Origin: Edaphobacter bradus
GTDB lineage: Bacteria; Acidobacteriota; Terriglobia; Terriglobales; Acidobacteriaceae
DNA length: 64,000 nt
Direction of reading: 5' to 3'
Assembly: GCF_025685645.1 (NCBI RefSeq)
Contig: NZ_JAGSYF010000006.1
Coordinates: forward strand, 1-64,000
Each line of letters begins with the position of its first letter. Position 1 is the first letter of the stretch. The notes beneath the pieces were generated by a model, which worked only from the letters and a program-made list of their open reading frames with translations, was not told where the DNA came from and did not search any database. The position numbers and the translations under genes are program-made. Shown in pieces: positions 53,735 through 63,063 of the stretch.

Positions 53735-55051
53735 ATGCGCAAACCCCTGGAACACTACTTCGGCTTCTCCGCCCATGGAACCAATTGGCGTACCGAGATT
53801 CTTGCCGGCTTCACGACCTTCATCACGATGGCCTACATCATCTTCGTGAATCCGGCCATTCTGCACGAGACCGGCATGCCCATCGCTGCCGTTACCGCTG
53901 CGACCTGCCTCTGCGCGGCCTTCGGCAGCATCCTGATGGGCGCGCTCGCCAACTATCCCATCGCACTCGCTCCTGGCATGGGCCTCAACGCCTACTTTAC
54001 CTATACCGTCGTCAAGGGCATGGGAGTCCCTTGGCAGTCGGCCCTGGGAGCCGTCTTTCTCTCCGGCGTTATCTTTCTTCTGCTTACCTTCTCAGGCATC
54101 CGGCAGCTTCTTGTCGCCGCAATTCCGCATCAGCTTCATGCAGCCGTCGCCGGAGGCATTGGACTCTTCATAGCGTTTATCGGCTTCCGCAATGCAGGAA
54201 TCATCGTGCCCAGCCCAGCTACGACTGTGACGCTAGGCAACCTGCGCGCACCACACACAGCGCTCGCCATCTTCGGCTTGCTCCTGATTGCCGTGCTGCA
54301 GACTCTTCGCGTCCGCGCCTCCATGCTCATCGGAGTCCTGGGAACGATGCTGCTCGGCATCCTTTGCCACCAGGTCCACTGGCAGCCGACAAGATACAGT
54401 CTTGCCTCATTGAGCCAGACTGCGTTTCATCTCGATCTGCATGGCGCGTTGCATATCGGAGCCCTTGAGATCGTCTTTGTCTTCCTCTTCGTCGATCTCT
54501 TTGACAACATCGGCACCCTGGTCGCTGTGGCACAACGTGCAAATTTGCTGACCGCCGACCACAAGATTCCACGCCTTAACCGCATCTTTTTTGCTGATGC
54601 GACGGCGACGATCGTCGGCTCGCTGGCCGGCACAAGCACCGTCACCAGCTACGTTGAATCCGCGTCCGGCGTCGCTGCAGGAGGCCGTACCGGCGTCACC
54701 GCCATTGTGACCGGCCTGCTCTTCTTCCTTTCGATCTTCATTGCCCCTCTGGTCGGCGCCATTCCGAGCTTCGCTACCTCGCCGGCCCTCATTCTTGTGG
54801 GCGGACTCATGGTAACCGGGTTGAGCCAGATCGAGTGGAACGATCCAGGAATCGCCATCCCCGCCTTCCTGACCGTCACCACGATCCCGATGACATGGTC
54901 GATCGCCAACGGCCTGAGCTTCGGCCTTACCAGCTACGCCGCCCTGCAACTGCTGACAGGACGCGCTCGCAAGACCTTTAAGAAGGACTGGATGTTGTAC
55001 GTCCTCGCTGTTCTCTTCCTGCTCCGCTTCATCTACCTCGCGCAGACATAG
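53735..55051 (+). CDS. NCS2-family purine (guanine/hypoxanthine-type) permease
   Basis: The 438-residue inner-membrane transporter belongs to the AzgA-like group of nucleobase permeases. It has about 13 helices, starting with FTTFITMAYIIFVNPAILHE near 29-48, the ALAPGMGLNAYFTYTVVKGM motif near 77, FVFLFVDLFDNIGTLVAVAQ near 249 (with the conserved Asp-Asn) and GTSTVTSYVESASGVAAGGR near 297. It imports purine bases with protons. The gene is single and is followed by a likely bidirectional terminator shared with the DsbA-like gene. Confidence 0.92.
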   Translation: MRKPLEHYFGFSAHGTNWRTEILAGFTTFITMAYIIFVNPAILHETGMPIAAVTAATCLCAAFGSILMGALANYPIALAPGMGLNAYFTYTVVKGMGVPWQSALGAVFLSGVIFLLLTFSGIRQLLVAAIPHQLHAAVAGGIGLFIAFIGFRNAGIIVPSPATTVTLGNLRAPHTALAIFGLLLIAVLQTLRVRASMLIGVLGTMLLGILCHQVHWQPTRYSLASLSQTAFHLDLHGALHIGALEIVFVFLFVDLFDNIGTLVAVAQRANLLTADHKIPRLNRIFFADATATIVGSLAGTSTVTSYVESASGVAAGGRTGVTAIVTGLLFFLSIFIAPLVGAIPSFATSPALILVGGLMVTGLSQIEWNDPGIAIPAFLTVTTIPMTWSIANGLSFGLTSYAALQLLTGRARKTFKKDWMLYVLAVLFLLRFIYLAQT

Positions 55052-55054
55052 AAA

Positions 55055-55082
55055 GCGGCGCACCGAAGACTCGATGCGCCGC
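55055..55082. terminator. Likely bidirectional terminator between permease and DsbA-like genes
   Basis: GCGGCGCA (55055-55062) and TGCGCCGC (55075-55082) form a perfect 8-bp stem with a 12-base loop in the 53 bases between convergent genes. There is no long T tract, so termination may be partial. Confidence 0.6.
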
Positions 55083-55104
55083 CGCTTACTCCAACAAGCC
55101 TGGG

Positions 55105-56199
55105 CTATTTGCCCAGAGTAGGGGCTATTCTTGCCGCCGCAGGCGCCGCGCCGGTGACGCCGTCCTGTACAGCCTGGTACGAGATAATGTTCTTCAGCGT
55201 CTCGTAAGCCACTTGCGAGAGCGGCAACAAGCGGCCATTAACCGCCAGCATAGGCGTCTGATCTACGCCAACGGCCTCAGCCAGCTTGATCGAAGCGTTT
55301 ACCTTATCCTTTGTCTCCTGAGTCGCTGCGCACGAGTCAATCGCCGCCGGATCAAGCCCCGCCTTGGTGACTGCGTCCTTCAGGGTTTGATCGCCGGTGT
55401 CTGGCGTCAGACCCGCCTGGTTGTCGAAGACCGCAGAGGAAAAGGAAAAGAATGCGTCGTTCTTCTGCTTGCTGATGCAGTAACCATACGCCGCAGCCTT
55501 GAAGGCAAATGGATGAACCTCAACAAGAGGAAAGCTCTGGAAGATGATGTGGGCGTTAGGAAAGTCCTTCGCCAGCTGATCCATCGTTGACTGGGCCTCT
55601 TTGCAATGCGGACACTGCAAATCAGCAAATTCAACCAGCAACAGGTCTTTGCCGGCAGCCCCACGATAAGCGCCATCAGCACGCTCCTCGAGAGTCTTGC
55701 GTGCGTCGACAAACGGTTTCTCGCCGAACGGAATCACGCTCGCCGAGAGTGGTTCAATCGCATGCTTTCCGTCAGGCGTGACAAAGAAAGCCGTCGACTG
55801 CACCTTGGCGTTTGGCGTCCGCTCCGTGACAAAGACGACAACCTTGCTAATACTGGGAGCTTGCGTCGCCTGAATCGCCTCAACGCGCCAGATGCGGTTA
55901 GGATCGTAACCCCAAAGCGCCTTCAGAAACGCATTGACCGTGTCTACGGTGGGCGAGGACGCAGTGAAGTACTTCTGATTGACCGGAGGAAAAGGATCCG
56001 GCCTTGACGTTTGATCGAGGCTCTGCAACTGCAAAGGCGCTGGCTGCTGCGCCTTGGGCGCCGCCGCTGCACCGTTTGCTGCACCTGTCTGGGCCCCAGC
56101 CATCGTCGTCACGCTGAGAGCCGTCCATGCCGCCAATACTACGTTGCCAATCTTCAAGAGAGACCTTCCCTTCGCCGATGCGCTCGCTGCGCACGGCAT
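55105..56199 (-). CDS. Exported DsbA-family thioredoxin-fold protein
   Basis: The 364-residue protein has a signal sequence (KGRSLLKIGNVVLAAWTAL, ending AGAQ), a Pro/Ala-rich linker and an N-terminal domain of unknown type (about 70-170). A DsbA/DSBA_2-like thioredoxin domain follows, with the redox pair C196-P-H-C199 in FADLQCPHCKEAQ, and DQTPMLAVNGRLL supplies the cis-Pro loop. It should form or shuffle disulphides in the periplasm. ATG 56199 avoids overlap with the NAD synthetase gene; a frame opening at 56229 would overlap it by 23 bases. The start lies 7 bases after the nadE stop, so the two are likely cotranscribed. Confidence 0.88.
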   Translation of the reverse strand: MPCAASASAKGRSLLKIGNVVLAAWTALSVTTMAGAQTGAANGAAAAPKAQQPAPLQLQSLDQTSRPDPFPPVNQKYFTASSPTVDTVNAFLKALWGYDPNRIWRVEAIQATQAPSISKVVVFVTERTPNAKVQSTAFFVTPDGKHAIEPLSASVIPFGEKPFVDARKTLEERADGAYRGAAGKDLLLVEFADLQCPHCKEAQSTMDQLAKDFPNAHIIFQSFPLVEVHPFAFKAAAYGYCISKQKNDAFFSFSSAVFDNQAGLTPDTGDQTLKDAVTKAGLDPAAIDSCAATQETKDKVNASIKLAEAVGVDQTPMLAVNGRLLPLSQVAYETLKNIISYQAVQDGVTGAAPAAARIAPTLGK

Positions 56200-56206
56200 C
56201 TCAGTA

Positions 56207-57874
56207 TTACACCTGAACCTTGACCGCAATGGGAAACCGGCGTCCCATTCCGAAAGACTTTCGCGTCACCTTCAAAACTGGCGCCGCCTGCTGGCGCTTG
56301 TACTCGCTCTGCTCCACCAGCTTCTGCACCGACCGTACCAGAGCAACATCCAGATTTTGCTCCTCGGCAATCTGCTCGGCGGAGCAGTACCGCTCCACAT
56401 AGGCATCGAGAATCGGATCCAGAACGTCGTACGGAGGCAAAGAGTCGCTATCTTTCTGCTCCGGCCTCAGCTCAGCCGAGGGCGGCTTCTCCAGCGTTGC
56501 CTGCGGAATAATCTCGCGCTCGCGGTTGGCATAACGGCTAAGCGAATAGACCCGTGTTTTGAATACGTCGCCGATCACCGCCAAAGCGCCCACCATGTCG
56601 CCGTACAGGGTGCAGTACCCCACCGACATCTCGCTCTTGTTGCCCGTCGTCAGCACCAACGCGCCAAACTTGTTCGAAAGCGCCATCAGAAGCGAGCCGC
56701 GGATTCTCGCCTGCAGGTTCTCCTCGGCAAGTCCGAATGGTGTACCAGCGAACAGTGGCTTCAACACATGTTGATACTGCGCGAAGACCTCGTGAATCGG
56801 AAGAAGTTCGAAGCGGATGCCGAGATTCTTCGCCAGCTTGCGCGCATCGGCAATCGACCCAAGCGACGAGTACTCGCTGGGCATGCCGATTCCAACAACA
56901 TTTTCTACTCCCAGAGCCTCGACTGCGATCGCGGCCACCAGCGCGGAGTCGATTCCCCCGCTCAATCCAACGAGCACCTTCTTGAATCCGCATTTGCGCA
57001 CATAGTCACGCGTTCCAAGAACGAGAGCCGACCAGGTTGCCACTGTCTCATCCCACGGCTTCGCAGCCGAAACTGCAGGCGCATCCGTGTCGAAGAAGAC
57101 CAGGTCTTCTTTGAATGAAGCCCCGCGCGCCGCAACCTTGCCGTCGGGTCCGATCACCAGAGAGCTGCCGTCGAAGATCAGGCTGTCATTCCCTCCGACC
57201 TGGTTCACCATCATGACATAGGCGCCGTGCCGCTCAGCCAGCGCCGCCAGCATGTCCTCGCGAACCTGGGCCTTCCCGTGCCAATAAGGCGAAGCCGAGA
57301 TGTTCAGGATAATTCTCTGCTCCTTCACCCTCTCCTTCTGCCACTCTTCCATGAGGCTCTCTACAGGATCGACGGGATAGAGCTGCCGCGGCCAGAAGTC
57401 TTTGTCGTTCCACGCATCCTCGCAGATCGTGATGGCCAATGGCTTTTCCCCTATCTCGATCAACTGTTGGTGCGCCGCGGGCTCGAAGTAGCGCTGCTCA
57501 TCGAAGACATCGTAGAAGGGCAGCAGCATCTTCTGCTGCACAAAGCGCACCCGTCCGCCGCTGAGCAGCGCCGCAACATTCTTAACCTGCTTGCCCACCG
57601 GCACATTCGTAGGCATTACCGTTCCGCAGAGGATTGATGGTCTTCCGGGCGCCCTGGTCCATTCAGCCAGTTCGGCCACCGTGTGCCCAGCCTTGGCGAC
57701 AAATGTGCTCTTTTCGAGAAAGTCTGCGGGAGGATATCCGCAAACTGCGAGCTCAGGAAACACGACGAGGTCGGCTCCCAGCTCAGCCCCACGAGCGGCG
57801 TATTCAAGAATCCTGTCTCTATTTCCGGCGAAGTCCCCCACCGTCGGGTTGATCTGCGCTAGCGCTATCTTCAC
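56207..57874 (-). CDS. nadE: Glutamine-dependent NAD+ synthetase
   Basis: The 555-residue enzyme makes NAD from nicotinic acid adenine dinucleotide, ATP and glutamine. The N-terminal nitrilase-type glutaminase domain (about 1-260) begins MKIALAQINPTVGDFAGNRD, with FPELAVCGYP (catalytic Glu) near 40, KMLLPFYDVFDEQRYF (Lys) and ITICEDAWND (Cys) near 150. The synthetase domain (about 270-555) has the PP-loop LSGGIDSALVAAIA near 300 and GTPFGLAEENLQARIRG, TTGNKSEMSVGYCTLYGD later. It is a complete two-domain enzyme of normal length. The gene is 15 bases downstream of the glycosylphosphotransferase gene's stop. Confidence 0.95.
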   Translation of the reverse strand: MKIALAQINPTVGDFAGNRDRILEYAARGAELGADLVVFPELAVCGYPPADFLEKSTFVAKAGHTVAELAEWTRAPGRPSILCGTVMPTNVPVGKQVKNVAALLSGGRVRFVQQKMLLPFYDVFDEQRYFEPAAHQQLIEIGEKPLAITICEDAWNDKDFWPRQLYPVDPVESLMEEWQKERVKEQRIILNISASPYWHGKAQVREDMLAALAERHGAYVMMVNQVGGNDSLIFDGSSLVIGPDGKVAARGASFKEDLVFFDTDAPAVSAAKPWDETVATWSALVLGTRDYVRKCGFKKVLVGLSGGIDSALVAAIAVEALGVENVVGIGMPSEYSSLGSIADARKLAKNLGIRFELLPIHEVFAQYQHVLKPLFAGTPFGLAEENLQARIRGSLLMALSNKFGALVLTTGNKSEMSVGYCTLYGDMVGALAVIGDVFKTRVYSLSRYANREREIIPQATLEKPPSAELRPEQKDSDSLPPYDVLDPILDAYVERYCSAEQIAEEQNLDVALVRSVQKLVEQSEYKRQQAAPVLKVTRKSFGMGRRFPIAVKVQV

Positions 57875-57889
57875 CCACCTAGTCTATCG

Positions 57890-59401
57890 CTAGGTGCCTG
57901 TGCCGCCCAACACCACACTCACTGTCCGGGCCAGAATCTTCATGTCGAGCCACAGGCTCCAGTTATCCACATAAGCCGTATCGAGCGAGATGTAGCTGTC
58001 GAACGAGGGATCCTGCCGCGCCTCAACCTGCCACAGCCCCGTAATCCCCGGCAGCACATCTAACCGGCGAAGGTGGGAGAGATCGTACTGCTCAACTTCG
58101 TTGGCCATCGGAGGGCGCGGCCCAACCAGGCTCATATCTCCCAGCAGCACGTTGTAAAACTGCGGCAGCTCGTCCAGAGAGTACTTGCGAAGCAGGCGCC
58201 CGATACGGGTAATCCTTGGATCGTTGGCAATCTTGAACAGGACGCCGTCGCGCTCGTTCATATGCTCCAGTTGCGACTTCAAAACGTCGGCGTTCTGCAC
58301 CATCGTCCGGAACTTGAAGCAGCAGAAGGTCCTGCCTTTGCGCCCGATGCGCTGGGCACGATAGAAGATCGGCCCCTTCGATTCCAGACGGATCACAGTC
58401 GCAATGGCCAGCATCACAGGCGACAGAATGATCAGAGCCAGGGTCGAGAACGTGATGTCGAGAGCACGCTTGACCAAAAACGAACCGATGGGAAATTCAC
58501 GGCGATGAAGCGGAATCGTCGGGAACTGCCCGATGTATTCGACCGGCGCATTCCACGCCAGACCGTCGTAGAGGTCTGGTACGACTCGCACGTCGATGCC
58601 CGCCGTGCGCGCCTCCTCCACCATACCGATGACGAGCTTCTTGTCACCCGGAACCGAGAAGAATATCTCATCGACAAATAGCGACCTTGCCAACGAAAGG
58701 CAGTTGCGCACATCGCCGATCACGTCCGCATCGCCCGACTCGGCTTCCCGCTCCGTCAACGCAACGAACCCTTTGAAGCGGAATCCAAGATGGTGCAGTG
58801 AGTCCAGATGATTGCGCAGAGCTTGCGCGACACGTCCCGCCCCAACAATGAGGACATTGCGTGTCTCGATGCCCGCACGGCAGCGGCGATAGTAGGTGGC
58901 TCGCCATACGCCTCTGCGAACGCACAGCAGCACCGTCGAAAATACAACCATCAACGCAACGACAGCACGTGAGATATCTGTGCCATTTGACAGATACAAC
59001 GTCCCGCAGAGCAGTAAGCCCGCCGTAAGCGACGCCTGGATCGTCATCCGCTGCTCGTGGAGTCCGCCGCGATTCTGTATGGGACCATACAACCCATAGG
59101 AACGCGTGAAGAAGCACACACACACGGCAAACCATGCAAAGTAGAACATCAGGAGGTGAGGTGACGTGTGGATCAGGTGCGGAACAGCATAGAGAGCAGG
59201 GACCGCGCCCGGCATCATCTCATGGAGCCAGAGAGCCAGAATACCTGCTACCAACACCGTGAGCATGTCCAGCGACGCCCACACCAGGCTAGTCACCGAG
59301 GGGCGTCTAAAGATGCCAAAACGAGTTGAGTAGGTGCGGGTCTGGGCCGCCCGCCTTCTGCCAGAGATTATGACCTGCTGTAGATAGTCCGGTGTCGCCA
59401 T
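57890..59401 (-). CDS. Polyprenyl glycosylphosphotransferase (exopolysaccharide initiating, WcaJ/WbaP-like)
   Basis: The 503-residue inner-membrane enzyme transfers a sugar 1-phosphate to undecaprenyl phosphate and so starts exopolysaccharide or O-antigen units. It has four N-terminal membrane helices (about 30-165), a CoA-binding-like domain with LIVGAGRVAQALRNHL near 188, and a fifth hydrophobic segment TFSTLALIILSPVMLAIATV near 316. The catalytic C-terminus has KFRTMVQNAD near 368, RLLRKYSLDELPQFYNVL and LSLVGPRPP, and ends with GITGLWQVEAR and a DTAYVDNWSLWLDMKIL tail. No other polysaccharide genes are adjacent. Confidence 0.92.
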   Translation of the reverse strand: MATPDYLQQVIISGRRRAAQTRTYSTRFGIFRRPSVTSLVWASLDMLTVLVAGILALWLHEMMPGAVPALYAVPHLIHTSPHLLMFYFAWFAVCVCFFTRSYGLYGPIQNRGGLHEQRMTIQASLTAGLLLCGTLYLSNGTDISRAVVALMVVFSTVLLCVRRGVWRATYYRRCRAGIETRNVLIVGAGRVAQALRNHLDSLHHLGFRFKGFVALTEREAESGDADVIGDVRNCLSLARSLFVDEIFFSVPGDKKLVIGMVEEARTAGIDVRVVPDLYDGLAWNAPVEYIGQFPTIPLHRREFPIGSFLVKRALDITFSTLALIILSPVMLAIATVIRLESKGPIFYRAQRIGRKGRTFCCFKFRTMVQNADVLKSQLEHMNERDGVLFKIANDPRITRIGRLLRKYSLDELPQFYNVLLGDMSLVGPRPPMANEVEQYDLSHLRRLDVLPGITGLWQVEARQDPSFDSYISLDTAYVDNWSLWLDMKILARTVSVVLGGTGT

Positions 59402-59724
59402 CGCGAACGCCTCTCAACCAATTTTTCCCAGGGACTCAATGATTAGTACGATGCATGCAACCTGCTCAGCAGTCGCTCCCAATCAAAAGAAAACAGCTAC
59501 AGCAGTGAAAACAGGGGCTATCAATCGAATTCTTATCGCTTTATTCCCGAAAGGCATGGCCCGAGGTTCCAATTGCAGAATACGTGCCCGAGCACGGCAT
59601 GACAACCATTCAACTCACAAATTCACCTAAGAGGAAGCTAATTGATCCACTACGGCACATGCCTGTGAATTTGCAACGAATTCGATACAACTTTGGTGGC
59701 ATCAACAGCACTGTTTCCGCCAAA
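59402..59724. other. Intergenic region without a recognised feature
   Basis: These 323 bases separate two minus-strand genes. A short open frame on the plus strand (59439-59630) has no ribosome-binding site and no coding bias. The part nearest 59402 should carry the promoter of the glycosylphosphotransferase gene. No inverted repeat stands out. Confidence 0.5.
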
Positions 59725-60708
59725 TCAGGCTGGCATCACGAGTTCGTCAAGTGCGAGAAACTCCTGCAGGACAGGGTCGACGCTCTTCTCCATCTCTTCC
59801 ATCGTCCCGAAGAAATGTGCCCTTCCCTGGTGCAGAAACACAACCCTGTCCGCGAGCTTCTTGGCTAACCGCATATCGTGGGTTACGACAATGCTGGTGA
59901 GGTGGAGTTGCCGCTTCAACCGCTCAATCAGGTCTCCTAACAGGTGCGCCATCAAGGGATCGACCATGGTCGTGGGCTCATCGTAAAGCACGGCCTCCGG
60001 CTGAGCCGCCAGGGCCCGGGCAATGGCCACTGAGCGCTTCATCCCTGTCGATAAATCCGACGGCAGTAGGTCCTCCATCCCGGCAACGCCAACCATCTCA
60101 AGGAGCCCCTTGACCACTTGCAGGATCTGGTCTTCGGCCAGTTCCCCACGTTCGCGAAGGGGAAAGGCCACGTTCTCACCCACCGTGATCGAGTCAAACA
60201 GCGCACCATTCTGGAAAACCATCGTCACCTTGCGCCGAACGGCCTGCATCTCCCGATCGCTGAAACCGCAGATGTCCTCACCGGCTACCCGGATTCTTCC
60301 TTTATCCGCTCTCAGAAAACCCATGAGCATCTGCAGCGAGACAGACTTGCCAACGCCGCTTCGTCCCAAAATGCACAGCGTCTCCCCGGGCAGAACACAG
60401 AAGCTCACATCTTCGAGCACCACAACCCGGCCAAACGACTTATAAACGTGCTCAAAGGAAATATAGGGCCCGGGCCTGTTCCTAACGTCCGGCACGGCTT
60501 CGGCGGCGGCCTCATTCTGCTGGGCCGCCTGATCCATAAACTCCCCAACCGCGGGCGCGACATCGGCCGACACATCCGCAGTCAGCAGCGTATTTGCATC
60601 GCCGGCACCATTGGCGGGGCGCGTCGCGTCGACTTTCTCCGCGACATCAGGCTTTCTGTTTTGGTGCGGATCCTGGGGTTCTTTAGCCGCTTGGTTTGGC
60701 TCGGCCAT
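59725..60708 (-). CDS. ABC transporter ATP-binding protein, Mla-type, with long N-terminal extension
   Basis: The 327-residue protein has an ATPase domain (about 84-327) like MlaF: ISFEHVYKSFGRVVVLEDVS, Walker A GRSGVGKSVSLQMLMGFL, the signature LSTGMKRSVAIARALAAQPE (second Gly replaced by Thr) and Walker B VLYDEPTTMVDP. MlaF-type ATPases drive phospholipid transport between membranes. The first 80 residues are Ala/Asp/Glu/Gln-rich with no motif, an unusual extension that may be disordered. Permease (MlaE) and substrate-binding (MlaD) genes are not adjacent; upstream lies mobA. Confidence 0.88.
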   Translation of the reverse strand: MAEPNQAAKEPQDPHQNRKPDVAEKVDATRPANGAGDANTLLTADVSADVAPAVGEFMDQAAQQNEAAAEAVPDVRNRPGPYISFEHVYKSFGRVVVLEDVSFCVLPGETLCILGRSGVGKSVSLQMLMGFLRADKGRIRVAGEDICGFSDREMQAVRRKVTMVFQNGALFDSITVGENVAFPLRERGELAEDQILQVVKGLLEMVGVAGMEDLLPSDLSTGMKRSVAIARALAAQPEAVLYDEPTTMVDPLMAHLLGDLIERLKRQLHLTSIVVTHDMRLAKKLADRVVFLHQGRAHFFGTMEEMEKSVDPVLQEFLALDELVMPA

Positions 60709-60774
60709 CTTCGGTCCTCGTCATTACCTATTTTCCGTCTATTCTCACAAGACATCGCAAACAAGCGCAACGCG

Positions 60775-61500
60775 CTAAGTATCCAGTGCATCCAAACGTT
60801 GCTTCGCTTCCGCAAACTCCTCCGGCGTATTCAGGTTCGCAAACCAGAGATGCTTCGCCGCCTGCTGAACCTCTGTCGGAGTCCACCACGATTCGCGCTC
60901 GCCTGCTCCTGGTGTGATCGAAAACATCCCTCGCTCACCCCACGGCAGATTGAGCAGTACCCTGCCCAGAGGAACTCCCTGTTGCCCGGCCAACTCTTTG
61001 GCTGCCCCCTCAAGCACAGGTAACAACGTGTACTTTCTTTCCTCAGCGGCACGGTATACGTAAGGACCAACCTCCCGGTGCAGCAGGCATAGGGCAGGCT
61101 GCGGCACGTCATCTACGGTAAACATAGCTACCCGCGCACCTCTGCTAGCATCGGCAACGACCATTCTCACCCACTGATCAAGGAAGGAGGAAGGCAGAAA
61201 TGGCATATCCACCGGCATGAATAGCAACCAGTCACGCCGGGAATGCGCAAACGCCGTCTCGATGCCGCCTAAAGGCCCAACCCCTTCGCGCAGGTCGGGC
61301 ACCATGGGGGCGTAGATGTCCAGCTCAGGCCTGTTGCCAAGAATGTGCACGTCCGTGCATATCCGCCGCAGCTTTACGACCGCGTGCAGCACCAACGGCT
61401 TGCCCGCGAACTCCAGCAGAGCCTTGTCGCAGCCCATGCGCGAGCTCTTGCCCCCGGCCAGCACATACCCGTCAATCTCCGACGGAACCCGCCAGACCAT
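60775..61500 (-). CDS. mobA: Molybdenum cofactor guanylyltransferase
   Basis: The 241-residue enzyme attaches GMP to molybdopterin. The nucleotide-binding loop GYVLAGGKSSRMGCDKALL is near the N-terminus, then GPLGGIETAF near 76 and FMPVDMPFLP (metal-binding Asp) near 95. The C-terminal tail (about 205-241) ends with FANLNTPEEFAEAKQRL, as in MobA proteins. The start ATG 61500 overlaps the peptidase stop by one base (TGATG), so it is coupled to that gene. The product implies molybdoenzymes elsewhere in the genome. Confidence 0.92.
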   Translation of the reverse strand: MVWRVPSEIDGYVLAGGKSSRMGCDKALLEFAGKPLVLHAVVKLRRICTDVHILGNRPELDIYAPMVPDLREGVGPLGGIETAFAHSRRDWLLFMPVDMPFLPSSFLDQWVRMVVADASRGARVAMFTVDDVPQPALCLLHREVGPYVYRAAEERKYTLLPVLEGAAKELAGQQGVPLGRVLLNLPWGERGMFSITPGAGERESWWTPTEVQQAAKHLWFANLNTPEEFAEAKQRLDALDT

Positions 61501-62900
61501 CACGCTCCCACATTGCCGAAGAATCGAACGATCGACTCGATCCCACGATGAAAGTTTGCCAGATTGAACTTCTCATTCGGTGCATGAAGATTGTCGTCCG
61601 GCAGCCCAAAGCCCATCATCACTGTCGGAATCTTCAGCTCGCGCACAAAGTCGCCCACAATGGGGATCGACCCGCCGCCACGCACATAGACCGTATCTTT
61701 GCCGAAAACCTCGCGCATCGCTCCGGTCGAAGCCTTCACGAACTGGTTGTCCGTGCTCACAACGATAGGGTCGCCCGAATGGATCATCCGCACCTCGACC
61801 TCCACCCCCTTGGGCACGATCGACTCCACGTACGCCTTATACTTTGCAAAGCTTTCCGCCGGAGTCATATCCGGAACCAGCCGCATGCTCACCTTCGCCA
61901 GCGCCCGCGCGGGAATCACCGTCTTCGCACCTGCGCCGATGAATCCGCCTGGCATTCCATGCACGTCCAGCGTCGGCCTCGCCCATGTGCGCTCCAGCAC
62001 GCTATATCCTGGCTCGCCGGTCAGCTCCTTCGAACCCACCTCTGTCCGCCGGTAGTGTTCCTCATCGAACGGCAGGGCCTTCCACGCCTTCAACTCGTCC
62101 GCTGTCGGCTTCTCGACCTTGTCGTAGAACCCTGGAATCAGAATCTTCCCTTCCGGGTCCTTCAGCTTCGCAATAATCTGCGCCAGTGCAACAAACGGGT
62201 TCGGCGCCGCTCCGCCATACATCCCCGAGTGCAGGTCGGTCCGCGCACCCCGTACCTCAATCTCCGTGTAGATCATTCCGCGCAGCCCGACGCACAACGT
62301 CGGCATCTCCGGCGCAAACATCTCCGTATCGCTCACTAGGGCAACATCGGCCCTCAACTGATCCCCATGCTTGCGAACGAACTGGGCAATCCCCTCGCCA
62401 CCCACCTCTTCTTCGCCCTCGACGATCACCCGGACATTCACCGGCAGCCGCCCATTGCACGCAGCAAACAGCGACTCAAGCGCCTTCACATGCATCCACA
62501 TCTGCCCCTTGTCATCGACGGCGCCGCGCGCATAAAGGTTCCCATTGCGCTCCGTCGGCTCAAACGGCGGCGACTTCCACTCATCGAGCGGCTCGGCCGG
62601 CTGCACGTCGTAGTGCCCGTAGCAGAGCACCGTGGGAGCCGCAGCCCCTGCACGGAGCCAGTCCGCATACACCAGCGGATGCCCGCCCGGATGCTCCACC
62701 GAGGCCGTCTCAATCAGCCGAACATTCTCCATGCCAATCCGCTTCAGCTCTGCGGCAACAAACTCCGCCGCTCGCCTCACATCGCCCGCATGCTCAGGCA
62801 GGGTTGACACAGACGGGATTCGCAGCAGCGCCTTCAGCTCTTCCACAAAGCGCGCTTCATTTTTCCTCGCAAACTCAACCGCCGCTGCTATCTCCGCCAT
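61500..62900 (-). CDS. M20-family dipeptidase
   Basis: The 466-residue zinc peptidase has the M20 layout: a metal-binding catalytic domain interrupted by a dimerisation domain. Motifs are VLCYGHYDVQPAEP near 92 (His and Asp), YARGAVDDKGQMWMHVKALE near 124 (bridging Asp), VIVEGEEEVGGEG (catalytic and metal Glu) near 160, and NEKFNLANFHRGIESIVRFF at the end. It belongs to the carnosinase/PepV-like dipeptidase subgroup and is cytoplasmic. It precedes mobA with overlapping stop and start, an accidental pairing in terms of function. The start at 62900 agrees with family length. Confidence 0.92.
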   Translation of the reverse strand: MAEIAAAVEFARKNEARFVEELKALLRIPSVSTLPEHAGDVRRAAEFVAAELKRIGMENVRLIETASVEHPGGHPLVYADWLRAGAAAPTVLCYGHYDVQPAEPLDEWKSPPFEPTERNGNLYARGAVDDKGQMWMHVKALESLFAACNGRLPVNVRVIVEGEEEVGGEGIAQFVRKHGDQLRADVALVSDTEMFAPEMPTLCVGLRGMIYTEIEVRGARTDLHSGMYGGAAPNPFVALAQIIAKLKDPEGKILIPGFYDKVEKPTADELKAWKALPFDEEHYRRTEVGSKELTGEPGYSVLERTWARPTLDVHGMPGGFIGAGAKTVIPARALAKVSMRLVPDMTPAESFAKYKAYVESIVPKGVEVEVRMIHSGDPIVVSTDNQFVKASTGAMREVFGKDTVYVRGGGSIPIVGDFVRELKIPTVMMGFGLPDDNLHAPNEKFNLANFHRGIESIVRFFGNVGA

Positions 62901-62982
62901 CGCAATCCACTCCTGAAAATCGACTCATTCCGCTCGCCCATCCGAAGATCACGAGCCACATCAAAGTATATGCAACTCCACG

Positions 62983-63001
62983 GCTGAGGCTCTCCCTCAG
63001 C
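62983..63001. repeat. Short perfect hairpin upstream of the peptidase gene
   Basis: GCTGAGG (62983-62989) and CCTCAGC (62995-63001) make a perfect 7-bp stem with loop CTCTC between divergent genes. No T tract follows on either strand, so it is more likely a protein site or a chance fold than a terminator. Confidence 0.35.
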
Positions 63002-63063
63002 GCTAAAGTCGCCTCCGATGTCGGGTTAGGGATATCATGTTGCGCGGTTAAGGAGCTTCGACA

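Noticed and set aside
54407..55063. Minus-strand frame opposite the NCS2 permease
   Set aside because: Antisense of membrane-helix codons, no start signal, no similarity.
56054..57118. 354-codon plus-strand open frame opposite nadE
   Set aside because: The frame is the complement of a strongly conserved NAD synthetase gene; its composition is Arg/Leu/His-rich, as in antisense frames of GC-rich DNA.
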